Source: Phlebopus portentosus (Eukaryota > Basidiomycota > Agaricomycetes > Boletales > Boletinellaceae). From it: 64,000 nucleotides of DNA. The DNA lies in the NCBI GenBank assembly GCA_037892935.1, contig JAYXKI010000012.1:868001-932000 (forward strand), given 5' to 3'. Position 1 is the stretch's first letter; each line of letters starts with the position of its first letter. Shown here piece by piece: positions 1 through 10,361 of this stretch. The position numbers were made by a program, and so were the translations under genes. The notes below the pieces were generated by a model. The model saw nothing but the letters and a program-made list of their open reading frames with translations. It was not told the origin of the DNA and ran no database searches.

Positions 1-503
1 GTGAAACTGGGTGGTTTGTTGTCACTCCTGCTCGCAGAACTCTCCCCTACTTCATTGCATCTGTCATAACTCACGCATTCGGACACCAAAAAATCTGATT
101 GTTTCTGCTAAAAAGACAGCAGCATAGGCGCTTTCAGCCAAGACAGTAGCTGAGCTGAGTTAGGCTTGGGTGTGGCTACATTACATGTACTATCTACCAA
201 TCAGACTTGAAACCACCTTGGTGACCATCCTCTGCTGAAATGTCACCCAAAATCATATCTGGGCGAGGGCGAACAAGGTCAGCTCAGCCATCATGCACTC
301 CTGCTACAACCAAACTGAGTGTGCCCACCAGGGCTGCAGAAACATCTCTCAGAGAAACATGAGTGTATGCACATGACAGTAGTCTTTCGTATGCAGTATC
401 TCCCCGCACAGCAGTTCTCATCACTTGTCCACAGTTCCCTCCTCATCCTCACTAATCCCTCATCACCCACAGGCATAAGGGAACCCCCAGTTGCTGGGGA
501 CGG
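1..503. other. Stretch without recognisable gene
   Basis: No reading frame with recognisable protein features and no link to the chromovirus family seen further right. It ends at a 102-bp repeat that is also found at 30.2 kb. Nothing else can be supported here. Confidence 0.5.
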
Positions 504-605
504 TGTAGTGTGCTACACTAACCTGTACCGGTCCAGCGGCACAGGCCTGTAAGGGCTGTACTCCCCTATGCCATACCCAGGACACCCCATGTACTATTGT
601 CAGCA
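504..605 (+). repeat. 102-bp terminal repeat, TG...CA ends
   Basis: This block begins TGTAGTG and ends TCAGCA. It recurs in inverted orientation at 30161-30262 with few differences, mostly CpG to TpG/CpA. Near its outer end is a small palindrome (GTGTAG...CTACAC here). At both sites it is the outermost part of a larger repeat whose other end carries a minisatellite (5057-5927 here, 28288-29205 there). It could be a very short LTR or the end of a non-autonomous transposon; no second copy in direct orientation was found to decide. Confidence 0.45.
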
Positions 606-1380
606 AACGATTATGCTTCGTCAACCAGTCATGTCCAAGGAAGATGTTGCTTGATGCTAAGGATGTCACTGCCAGTCGAATCTCTTCCTCGTGTTTCCCA
701 AAGAACATTCGTATGACTACATATTCCTTGATCAATCCAGCCTCGTTGCTTGTTCTGTCAGCATTGAAGACTGGTCTAGGCCGAATGTACCTTTGAGTGG
801 GGAAACCATACCATTTGACAAAACCTTCGTCGATGCATGAGCCTGTGCATCCTGAGTTGATCAGTGCATGAGCATCAATGAAGTTTTCCTCTTCGAGTAG
901 GGGGTTTGACAAGTCCACTTTGTCATCACCTGCTACCTTTGGGTGTACGATGCTAACGAAGGCATCCAACTCTTTTCCTCCCGCCCGTCACACGAACTGG
1001 TCTGCGTCCACAATGCCCTCGTGCCATACCTCAGCCGTGCGTCTGCCTACCACATCCTACACTGCTTCAGTGACGTTCGCCTGAGCAACAACGTTCTCGT
1101 GGTAAGGTGCTTCCGCCACAACCTCATTTTTTATAGTGGTTTGATTCCGCTCTTCCTCTCTCAATTTGCCTGCTTGCGCATCTGTTCTTCTGATAAATAA
1201 ATCTTCATAGACTTCGAAGTCATTGTTGTCATCTTCAGATTCATCTGGCAGCACGTCGGTAAGGATCTTTCGAAGGGTGAAACCGTCACTGGTATTTGCA
1301 TCTTGATATTGTACAACAGGATGATTATATTTTAACAAGTCCAACGAAAAGAGTCCTTTAGGAGACTGACCAGTCGTTCC
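606..1380 (-). pseudogene. pol: Pol fragment: linker and aspartic protease
   Basis: The conceptual product resembles residues 20-270 of the intact Pol read at 11866-15798. It includes the retropepsin-like region with NSGCTGS where the intact copy has DSGCTGS, so the catalytic Asp is changed to Asn. The frame is broken between about 970 and 1057 and ends at 606, where unrelated repeat DNA begins just after a GHDWLTKHN motif. Only the amino-terminal quarter of Pol is left, and it cannot make a functional enzyme. Confidence 0.75.
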
Positions 1381-1385
1381 GACGT

Positions 1386-4253
1386 CTATGCCTGGTCTTC
1401 TGGAAAACCCTCACCTTCCACTAATTCTTCTAGCTCAGCGGGCACTGCTCGGACCTCGACCTCTTCGAAGGAGGATTCCTTCGCTTGTCCGAGCTCTTCG
1501 AGGAGTGCTTCTCTGTCTTCTGGAACAAAGGCCGCGATGATGGCGCGTATCGCTTCATGACCTCATGGGCATTCCCTGATGTAGTGGCCCACCTGACCAC
1601 ACTTGTAACAAGCATGTGTACGATGCGCCTGGTTCATCATCATGTCCATGGGTTGTCCTAAGCCTCCATATGTTACTCCCGTGGCATCACGACGATCTTG
1701 AGCGGGGGGTACGAAAGGACGAGCTGCTTGTTGAGGTGGCATAGAATGTCTCATTGGTGGTACCGGTGTAAGAAGCATCGACACGCTAGGTCCGAGATCG
1801 CGCACGTGACACGTGTTCCGCGGTGATCAGCATCGTAACAGCGGAACTCAGTGCGGATCGATTCGATTCGAAGTGGAACGGACTACTGTAGCCTCTCGCA
1901 CTCGACCGCTGCGTAGGAAGAACCTTCGGACGCTCGAGCCACCCAGTCGAAAACTTACAAAGGCTGACTTAGCTAGCTCGTCTTACTAAACCCAGGCACG
2001 AGAGGTAAATTGAAGGATCCGCAATTGGCCCCCGACACCTCCCAAGTTTCGACCCGACGCGACGCACTCCGGCTTTTCCCCTTTTGAGTCCCATATGCGT
2101 TCATATTTTGTTTTGTTCCTTATGATTCTTATGCTCATTATTCCGTGTGCGCTCACATGTCGTATTATGCTCTATGGTCATTATCTCGCCACCTTCCAGA
2201 TATGCTCACCTCGTACCTTGTTCCCATGCGTTCCCTTATGATTTTCACTTCCGATTTCCTTTCGTTATGCTCCCTGACGCTCCGATGGCTCAGGTTCGGA
2301 CAAAGTTATAAATAGGCGAGCAACTTGTAGTAGGAGCCCAGTTTTAGCCCGGAGAGTTTTAGCAGAAAACAGTTTAGCTCGGGCTTGAACCCACTTCAGC
2401 TACAGTCGAGACCAATTCGACTCTTCCTGTACTCTCCTCGACTCTATCTCCCACAAATACACGATAGTTCTGTCTCATACGCCTCGAGTCTCCTGCTCTG
2501 CAGTCGTACCCGAGCCCAGTGTGATCAGTTCAACCCGTGTTGAAGTCAGAGACCCTCATCTCTCCTCCCCACGTCTCTACGCAAGGTCTCACTTGAGTCC
2601 CTTGCGTATCGCTTCGTTCCGCGTCGTATAGCTCCGTTTCGCTTCGTAACCCACCGAAACTCGTCGTAACTCGTCGTAACCCGTTATATCGTGTCGGATC
2701 CTCGAAGGGATCACCTTCGAATCGTCAGCGCTTAGGGGAAGTCCTTCTCTAAGCTTCGTCCCATCGTCTTCCGCCTCCAGGGTTCGAATCCATCGAGGGA
2801 TTACCTGTGAGGACATCGATTACCTTCGCACCGCCACCGCCAATCCCCCTTGCTTCGACTTCTCCCGCCTTGCTTCTTCGCCTATCTCCTTTAATCCAAT
2901 CCCCCCCCCCTCGCATACATCCAGCAGCCTTCAATCCCATTTCTCCTCCATCCCTTCCGGAACCGCTCCGGAACCCAGATCGACGCATCAGCGCTTCTCT
3001 AGTTTTCCCCTCCAAGAGTCACCCTTCTCTTTCCACTCGTTTTAATCTTACCGAACAGCCCCCAAGAACTGTGACACTCCTCAGCTATCAGACAGTGCAC
3101 AGGAGTTTCACCGGAGCTGGCTTCATTGCTGTCAAACTAATTGCCTTCCTCCGACATTCGGCCATCAGGTCCCTGATTTGGCATTCGACCCTGTCGACCT
3201 TGACGGCAGCCTTCTTGAACTCTTCATATGACGTCAGTTCATTGGGCAATCTCATGACACCTTCGACAACCTTTGGGTTTAGTGCCCTCTTCAGATGACT
3301 CATCAACCATTTGTCATGTGCCTCTGTTGCTAGGCCAGCGTCCACTTGGCAAATGTCAAACTTGTTGAAGAACTCATCAGCGTTGAGGTCTCCTTGGTAC
3401 ATCGCATCTAGTCGTTTGAAGGCTTTCTGGGATCTGGTGGGGTCATCGAACGACGTGTCCAGCTTCTTCAAGAAGGCGTCCCAGCCGTCCGTGAACGTCA
3501 GGTTGCCATCTCCATCAACTGCTCCACTGGTGTAACTTTCTGCCCAGCGAGCCGCAGCACCACTCTTCATGTATGACAGGGCGAACATAATCTTACTCTT
3601 GTTCGTCCTGAACTCTGACTCAGATGCGTAGATGTAGAGATGCAGCTCTCACTTGAAGTCCACATAATTGTGTTTGCCATTGAAGTCTCTTGGTTTAGTG
3701 ATATGGACCTTCTTCGACACCCTTGATCCTTGGTTTGCACCTTCGCCTGCAGCTTGGAGCGCTAGCGCGACTGCCGTCGCAAGATCAGTCATCGCTTCCT
3801 TTGATAATGACATCTCATGTTCTTCTTCCTCTTCTTCTTCGTCTTCTTCACTCAGTATAAGCGGCGCTGGTTCTCGGAATTTTCCAAAAGCCGGTGAAGG
3901 CTCGACAGGGGGAGCCGATGCTTGAGTGGTCGAGTTCGATGGGTCTGGTAAGGGGGCCGTTGGTTGCGTCGGAGTAGGGGGTGAGGGCTCATCTATGTTG
4001 CCTTCTTGTTTCACTCTCCAGTAGAGGGACTTTCCTTCCCTCTGGGAGTACCACCTCTTTGCAGTCTCGTCCCACCAGGCACCAAAGACTTGATTTCCTG
4101 CTTTGACGATGTAATGTCCTCGCAAGCACTCCACCTAGAGTTCGCAGGGAGGGCTGCTCGTTGCTCGTCAGTTAGCTCCACCTTGATAGGCTGGGGGTGG
4201 AACAGGGATCGGGATGCTGTTCGGGCGGGACTGACTTCGGATAACTGGCTCAT
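1386..4253 (-). pseudogene. gag: Gag, interrupted and frameshifted
   Basis: Gag begins with MSQLSEV at 4253 and ends at the TAG at 1386-1388 (minus strand). In order it shows an N-terminal segment, an acidic Glu run (about 3.81-3.85 kb), the Gag core around 3088-3588 (KSGAAARWAESYTSG), and a CCHC knuckle (CYKCGQVGHYIRECP) near 1565-1610. A solo-LTR-like insertion at 1767-3110 splits it, and frameshifts occur near 4.0-4.1 kb, near 3.65 kb and in the knuckle region. The frameshift heptamer for Pol survives as AAAACCC at 1404-1410 (complement of GGGTTTT). Gag would form the virus-like particle; this copy cannot. Confidence 0.8.
1767..3110. mobile_element. 1.34-kb insertion, probable solo LTR of another family
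   Basis: An insertion into E1 Gag. Left and right Gag pieces rejoin exactly at GGTACCGG / CCGGAGCTGG, with CCGG repeated at both edges (ACCGG if the shared terminal A is counted). The insert starts TGTAAG and ends GTTTCA, the TG...CA form of LTRs. It has a TATAAATA box near 2309 followed by a promoter-like leader, and no convincing coding region. Together these point to one large LTR left by recombination. No second copy lies in the window, so the family is unknown. Confidence 0.6.
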
Positions 4254-4597
4254 CTTTGAAATTGACGACTAAACGAAAGGCTCCGAGGTAGATAATGAAG
4301 GAGATGCTAGTCGACAACTGGACTCTATGTGTTACCCATGAGAGCGTTTGATGAGAGTTCCAGAGAAGGGTGATTCAGAGCACCACGGTGATATGATTGG
4401 TTGATACTTCGGGTACTATCGGGTCACGTCGGAGTCAATCGGACTTCAACGGGCAAGATAGGGGTTTGTTGTCTGCACAGTAGGAACTGGGTTTCGTTCG
4501 ATGTCATCCTTCGAAGATATACTTCAGGGGACACATCACAGGTGAGTGCTCGACGACAACGGAATCGGGCGTGAGCCAGAGGTAGGTCTTTCTATTA

Positions 4598-5056
4598 TGT
4601 TAGGCGGACAGCTCAAGGACTGAGTCGAGGCAGGCCAACACAACAACAAACAAGCATGGATGAGATAATCCCAAACACGTCGCTCAGGTCAAGACAGCTA
4701 AGACAAGGCTTAAGTCCAGACCGTCGAACGCTAGGTCGCAGTGAAGGTAAGTAGAATTCAGCAAACTAATAATACAAGAGTAGATACCTAGGTCACAGTG
4801 AAGGTAAGTAGAATAGAAAGACAAGGAACGAAAGAGTCAAACTATCTACTTATATAGACTTTGAGCACGGGAAAGGTCTACTCTAATGGAAAGTCACATG
4901 ACAAGGAATGGGATGATTAGTGAGCGTGATAGAACGTTGTGGAATGTTCTGGCAAATGGATGAATAAGCGCATAAGAAAAATAAAAGAAAAGGAAAAAGA
5001 ATATTAAAATAAATGATAATGTAAGAAAGGAAAAGGAAAATGTTCGAGTCCTTACA
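4598..5056 (-). repeat. 5' LTR of E1
   Basis: 459 bp, read on the minus strand from TGTAAGGACTCGAAC to CTAACA. It contains TATATAAG, the duplicated CTACTTACCTTCAC motif and the U5 with GGTCTGGACTTAAG. The sequence just inside it (AATAGAAAGAC on the minus strand) is the predicted self-primer binding site. On the outside it abuts the minisatellite repeat at 5057. Confidence 0.85.
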
Positions 5057-5927
5057 TTTTATCTGCATCGGTGTCCCCACTTGTGATCCTCTGCCGCCGC
5101 TCGGTTCAGACCGTTTGTGATTCTTCCTCAACGTTCTGATGCAGCCATCACTCTTCTAGTAATCACTCCTGGGATTTTCAATTTCTCCCCACCCCTGAGG
5201 CCGCCTTTCGTGTTTCTTCGCCGCCGTCCGGCGTCAACCGATTGTGATTCTTCCTCAACATCCCGACGCAGCCGTCACTCTTCTAGTAATCACTCTGGGG
5301 ATTTTCGACTTTTATCTGCATCACCATCCCCTCTCAGGATTCTTCGCCGCCATTCAGTTTGGGGGACTTGCGATACTTCCTCGACGTCTCGATGCAGCTG
5401 TCACTCTTCTCGTGCCCGCCGCTACCGCCGGCGCCGGCACCTCCCCTGCGTCTGAATCCAGTTTGCCACTTCTCGATGCCTCCGCCGCCTCCGTGTCATT
5501 CTACCGCTGACACCACTTCCCTTTCGAGTGGTGTCGACACTCTCTCACCTCCGCCTTCTCTGTGTCGTTCCCACCTCATCTCCCCGACTACCAGCCAGAA
5601 TCGCACTAGTGTGATTATCCACCGCCGCTGCATACAGCCCACCGCTTTGACCCCTTCACCAGTTCAGTTGGACTCGGTGGTCCCTATTCATCCTCTCGGA
5701 CCCTGCCGAGATTTGTATCACTGCGGCGAGTTATTCGACGGTGCGGCGGATCCACCTGACGCCTGGATTCTTGTGCATCTGAGCTGAGTGTCGCTTCTGA
5801 AAGTCTGTAGGTAGTCTGTAGATCTGGTAGGACTTCTCCTTTTTCCTCTCGACACCTTTGACATCGCCTCCCTGTGGTCGAATGCCACCGCCACCTTTGT
5901 CCCTATCTAGGAGAGTCTGATAGTCTA
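5057..5927 (+). repeat. Copy of a dispersed repeat (minisatellite half)
   Basis: About 870 bp also present in inverted orientation at 28288-29205. Translations in one frame look alike (ILPQ..DAAVTLLV repeats), but this comes from an internal tandem repeat with a 126-127 bp period (unit starts near 5116, 5243 and 5369), not from a protein family I know. The shared block ends at GATAGTCTA (5927). E1 is inserted in or beside it. It looks like part of a non-autonomous transposon. Confidence 0.6.
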
Positions 5928-6109
5928 CAATGGACCATCATGAGAGATGAGGCACTACGGCAAAGAGATAGGAGCAGTGACGCATGTGAGGATGAAGGGT
6001 TAACTCATATGTTGAGTCGCCACTTGATCTCGAGCCATCACCATCTTCACAGTCACCATCTCTACAGCTTATGTTGAGCATTCATTCATGCAACCCCAGC
6101 AACGTGGCA
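5928..6109. other. Short stretch with no gene seen
   Basis: Between the dispersed repeat and the transposase remnant. It has a CATCACCATC-rich patch near 6033-6062 and no supported coding or RNA feature. Confidence 0.4.
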
Positions 6110-7345
6110 GATGGCTGTTCAACGATTTACAGGAATGCATCATCACTATGAACAAGAAACTCAGCGCCTCTCAGATTGCAGCCTTGACTGACATACCCAA
6201 GACAACAGTTTTCTAGATAATATGAGAGTTCAAGCACAATGGGACTGTTGCTGCACATGAACTTGGTTTTTGTGGAAGGCCTCGAGTGCTTGATTATATC
6301 CACACCGAGGTATGCACATGTTGAAACCTGTCCTGGTAGCTGTTGGTTCACACCACATAGTTCCTTTTCAGGTCACTAAGCAATCTCAATGACTGTTACA
6401 TCAACGAGTTGAGGCTACTGCTCCAGGAAAGATGGGAGAAGGAGGCTTCGGATGCAACTATATGCAGGTCCTTGCTGCGCACCGGTTTCACACTTAAGAA
6501 GGTGGCTGTCTCTGTTGCTTTGCTTCCCCACGCAGTCTATGCAAACTGAAATTGTCGTGGTCTAGTTATCAAAAAGGGCTCTTGAGCGGAATGAAACTCT
6601 GCGTGCACAGTACATCGCACATATCACCTCTCAGTACACAGCGGAACAGCTGGTATTTGTCAATGAGAGTGCTTGTGATTGGCGGGCTTTTCTTCACAAC
6701 ACTGCTTGGGCCCTTGAGGGTCACCATGCGTGTTACAAGCAGTTTTTCAATAGGGGGAAATAGTGATTCTGCCTCTTGTAGTGCATCACAAGCTTCTGAT
6801 TCACTCCGTTAGCTTCTCTGTCTTGCCAGCTATCAGCCTCAATGGGACAATCGACTGCACTATCGTACAGGGCGCATTCAATACCAAATTGTTCACGGAA
6901 TTCATCACCAGCCTGTTGGACAAAATGCATCCCTTCCCCAGTAATCAATCAGTTATCGTAATAGACAACTGCCCGATACACAAGGCTCCTGAGATTTGGG
7001 AGCTCATCGAATCTCGGTCTGTCTCACTAGCAATGCAAGTTGCAGCATGTACTGACCCCTTTGCTTAGGGGTGTCAGGCTTGAATTTCTTCCTCCTTACT
7101 CACCAGACTACAATCCTATTGAACTTGCATTCTCCGTAATCAAGTCCAGGTTAAAACGGCAGGGTCCCGGTCCTCAGGATGACGCTTCAGTTGTTGAGCA
7201 ACTCTGCAGGCAGGTGTATTCCATTAATTCTTTGGATAGTTATTCCTTCTTTTGCCACTGTCACTATGATGTGCTTGTATAGGCTGTTGAATCTGAAGAT
7301 AGTGTATGTTTACAGACTAAGAATCGTCGATCTCCGGAGGGCTAG
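6110..7345 (+). pseudogene. Tc1/mariner-type DDE transposase, decayed
   Basis: Pieces of an IS630/Tc1-mariner-like transposase are read in order. First comes a helix-turn-helix region (KKLSASQIAALTDIPKTTV, about 6150-6210) and then a basic hinge (GFCGRPRVLDYI). The catalytic part follows, with FVNESACD at 6656, IDNCPIHKAPE near 6962, and LEFLPPYSPDYNPIELAFS near 7080-7135. The first catalytic Asp is Asn here (AAT at 6662-6664). In-frame TAG and TGA codons lie near 6214-6225, and the later exons are frameshifted. A plausible intron ends at 7281. The enzyme would cut and paste DNA at TA sites, but this copy is dead. No terminal inverted repeats were found around it. Confidence 0.75.
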
Positions 7346-7420
7346 TAAGCGAGCTGGGAACACGTTTATAAGCAGCTACCTTCATTGCCACATCACTTTT
7401 TTTTTTTATCTCTTACTATC

Positions 7421-9559
7421 ATGAGTCCCACCCCTAGAAAACTTGCAGCTCACAAGACTGCAGCTCGTAAGACTGCTGGGACGAAGCAGGCATCCGCTGT
7501 CACAAGAAACTCCTCTCCCAAAAAAGCAGTAACGGCCCTGGAGCCCCAGCGAGCAAATAGCCCTCATTCGAACTCTCAAAATGCAGATGTCATTGCTGAA
7601 GGACCACGGAAATGAGGCTGGCCAAGGAAGGCAGAGCAGCCTGCTGTCAACAAGAACGGTGTTGAAGAGATGGTAGTACTGATAGTCTTGTCTTCTGGTA
7701 TTGCACTCATACTTCATAACAGAAAAACATAGAAGCGGAGCCCACCACGACAAAAGCAAGGGGCCGGAGAGCTGCTGACAAGGACCTGACGTATCAATAT
7801 GAAGAGCCCTATGATGAAGAACCATCACAACTTGATATTGCCCGAATGGCTAATGATGATCCGGGTCAAGAGTCAGATACCAACAGAGTCGGTACTGGTG
7901 ATCCTTGGGACTTTGATAATCCGTTGATTGCAGCCGGTGCATAGACCATTATAGGAGTTTGTCAGTCTCTAATGATTTAATAGACTACGCTGACAATTTG
8001 GACCAAGAGTATAGATGTGACTCGTTAGTTGTATCTTATGTGCATTTTATGGAAAATCTCGAACGTGAAAAAGAGGAGCAGCAAGCTCCTAAAGAAACAC
8101 GATCAACACTTGTCGTTCTGGTTGACGATGGGCGGGCTTTGTGCAAAATGAATGTCGAACCTCAACACAGCATAATCAATGTGCATCAGAACGTGGCAAG
8201 TATTCTTCAGTGCTATCCCACCTTGGTTACACTAGGCTACACCGGTCCGTGGTTTAAGAAGATTGGGACAAAGATTCAACCATGGTATCTCGAATCTGAT
8301 GTAGATCTTGATGAGCTTGTGCAAGGGTTCAAGAAGTATCTCGAGAAGCTGAAGAAGAAGTGCAAGGTCGATAGTGCAGGCGAAATTGTGCTTATGAACA
8401 TGAATGATGAATGGGTAAATGTGATTGTTTGCCTTTCTCTCTTTCACGTGTTGATGCGTGAATTACGTTCCATTTAGAAGGGTTCTAAATGCTCAGGAAG
8501 CGTACTTCAGAATGCGACCAAACTAACCAGTGCAGCCGAAGCAATGAAAGGTGACCTGAATGCAATGCTCGCACCTCATATCAAGGAGATCAAGCAGAAC
8601 CTACAGTGCAGCATGCATCTGGAGGAAGTTTGTTATGTTCGTGCCGATGGCACCCATATATATTATACAATGAAGAATTATTTTGATCATGCAAGGCTCC
8701 TAGTACGTGTCTTACTCTCATCTATGTGATTCTGGAGGCTTCTGAGCTTTTGTAGCTAAGTAAAGCTCCAGGCATGACAGCTTTAGAGGTTCCTAAGCAG
8801 CTGAACTTGCTCGACTACCACAAATCAAAGCGAACTGTGCAGACCACCTTAGGTTCAACTGCCATAGGCATGCAGCAGAGGCTTACAAACCAAGCTGGCA
8901 CTGGTCAAGCACAAGTGGATGGGGATCCACAGACCAAACCAGGTGTAGAAAATTCCAGTGCTGGAAGGACTCGCCATGCATCACTATCGCCCGCCTCCCG
9001 GCCTGCACGAGACAGGCCGAGGGATGACAGAAGGTACTATGGATCATCGTGTGGAGAGAAGTGTCATCATAGCAGGAGCTGATCCATCAGAAAGAGGGGT
9101 CATAAACATCGCTATCGATCCTCGTCATCATCAGGGTGGGCGGACTCCAAAAGCTCTGCAGAAAGGGGTTATCACGATTGCAGTTCGTTATCCGAGGATG
9201 ACTACAGGCACCACAGTTATTGGAACAGATACTCTGCATCGCGTCATAGTGGATATCATCACAAAGGTCACCACAACAGAACTCAAGGCTCCCCATCCAT
9301 GAGAAATAAAATTTGTGATTATCCTTTGGTGGAGATTTGGCTGAAGATGTGCGATGATCACATGGAACGAGGGTGCAACAACATGAATTACTCAGTGCTG
9401 GCCGATGTTCTGAAATGTAATAGATATCTGCACATCAACCTGATTCTACTCAGGTTGACAACCGATGAATTGATTTCAATGGCGTCACAGTTGGGTGTTC
9501 ACATCATGCGCGGGCTTGCATCCGCCATGCTTTTCTATGCCCGGGAGGACATTGGCTGA
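7421..9559 (+). pseudogene. Unidentified multi-exon gene, Lys/Arg-rich N-terminus, possible SAM-like C-terminus
   Basis: The start at 7421 gives MSPTPRKLAAHKTAARKTAG, a basic, low-complexity N-terminus. The frame can be followed through probable introns at 7677-7729 (GTAGTA...ACAG), 8414-8477 (GTAAAT...TTAG) and 8704-8756 (GTACGT...GTAG). The middle is acidic then helical (DELVQGFKKYLEKLKKKC). A Ser/Arg/His-rich linker follows, then a C-terminal helical region ending in MLFYAREDIG. That end resembles SAM-like domains in hypothetical agaricomycete proteins, which is recollection only. TGA codons at 7613 and 9080 sit where CGA would keep the frame, suggesting decay by C-to-T change. Next to a dead transposase and LTRs it may be a gene carried by a transposon. 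Function unknown. Confidence 0.5.
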
Positions 9560-9616
9560 ACGATAAAGACAATCATGTTCAATAGTAAACATGATATGTG
9601 TTACATACAGTCATGC

Positions 9617-10036
9617 TGTAAGGACTCGAACATTTTCCTTTTCTTTTCTTATGTCATCATTCATTTTAATATTCTTTTTCCTTTTCTTTTATTTTTCTTA
9701 TGCGCTTATTCATCCAATTGCCGGAACATTCCACAATGTTCCATCACGCTCACTAATCATCCCATTCCTTGTTATGTGACTTCCCATTAGAGTAGACCTT
9801 TCCCGTGCTCAAAGTCTATATAAGTAGATAGTTTGACTCTTTCGTTCCTTGTCTTTCTATTCTACTTACCTTCACTGCGACATAGGTATCTACTCTTGTA
9901 TTATTAGTTTGCTGAATTCTACTTACCTTCACTGCGACATAGCGTGCGTATAGCCCAGCAACTCGCGTTTAGCCAGTTGTTTGTTGTTTGTGTTGGCCGC
10001 CTCGAGATTGACGCCCGTTAGTCTCGCCGCCTAACA
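9617..10036 (+). repeat. 5' LTR of E2
   Basis: TGTAAGG to CTAACA, 420 bp, nearly the same as the E3 LTRs (37562-37982 and 43746-44166), including the U5 with GCGTGCGTATAGCCC. It has a T/C-rich U3, TATATAAG and the 57-bp duplication in R/U5. Confidence 0.9.
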
Positions 10037-10361
10037 TAATAGAAAGACCTACTCTCGAACCCGTGGTTTAACCACTTGTTCGTCGCTACTCCACGCAGGA
10101 GACACATCGACGGTCAATGACCGCGCCCATCCCGGATTTATCCGAGCAACCCCTATCTTGCCCGTCAAGGTCCGACTGACTTTGATGTGTCCCGATAGTT
10201 CCCGAAACAATCAATCAATCCTCTAATCGTGGCGCTCCAAATCACTCTTCTGTGGAACTCGCATCAGACGTTCTCTTGGGTGACTCATAGAGTCCAATCG
10301 TCATCAAGCATCTCGTTCATCATCTACCTCGGTGCCTTCCGACTAGTCATCAATTTCAAAG

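Larger units (their letters stand above)
606..5056 (-). mobile_element. Chromovirus copy E1, 3'-truncated (Ty3/gypsy)
   Basis: A minus-strand Ty3/gypsy element. Its 5' LTR lies at 4598-5056, followed leftward by Gag and the N-terminal part of Pol up to the protease. The copy stops abruptly at 606 in the protease region, so RT, integrase, chromodomain and the 3' LTR are missing. The Gag region is split by a 1.34-kb insertion (1767-3110). The copy belongs to the LTR subfamily whose U5 contains GGTCTGGACTTAAG. Several frameshifts and stops make it inactive. Confidence 0.85.

Noticed and set aside
504..605. Full LTR retrotransposon with 102-bp LTRs
   Set aside because: No direct-repeat partner at the other end of either copy; kept only as a repeat.
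2807..3298. 163-codon plus-strand frame
   Set aside because: Runs across the junction of the LTR-like insert and antisense Gag; Pro/Ser-rich by base composition only.
4598..4900. CRISPR-like spacing of CTACTTACC motifs
   Set aside because: Only two repeats per LTR, explained by the 57-bp duplication; eukaryotic context.
5117..5787. Protein-coding gene in the minisatellite repeat
   Set aside because: Similar translations arise in all three frames from the 126-bp tandem repeat; no start, introns or known domain.
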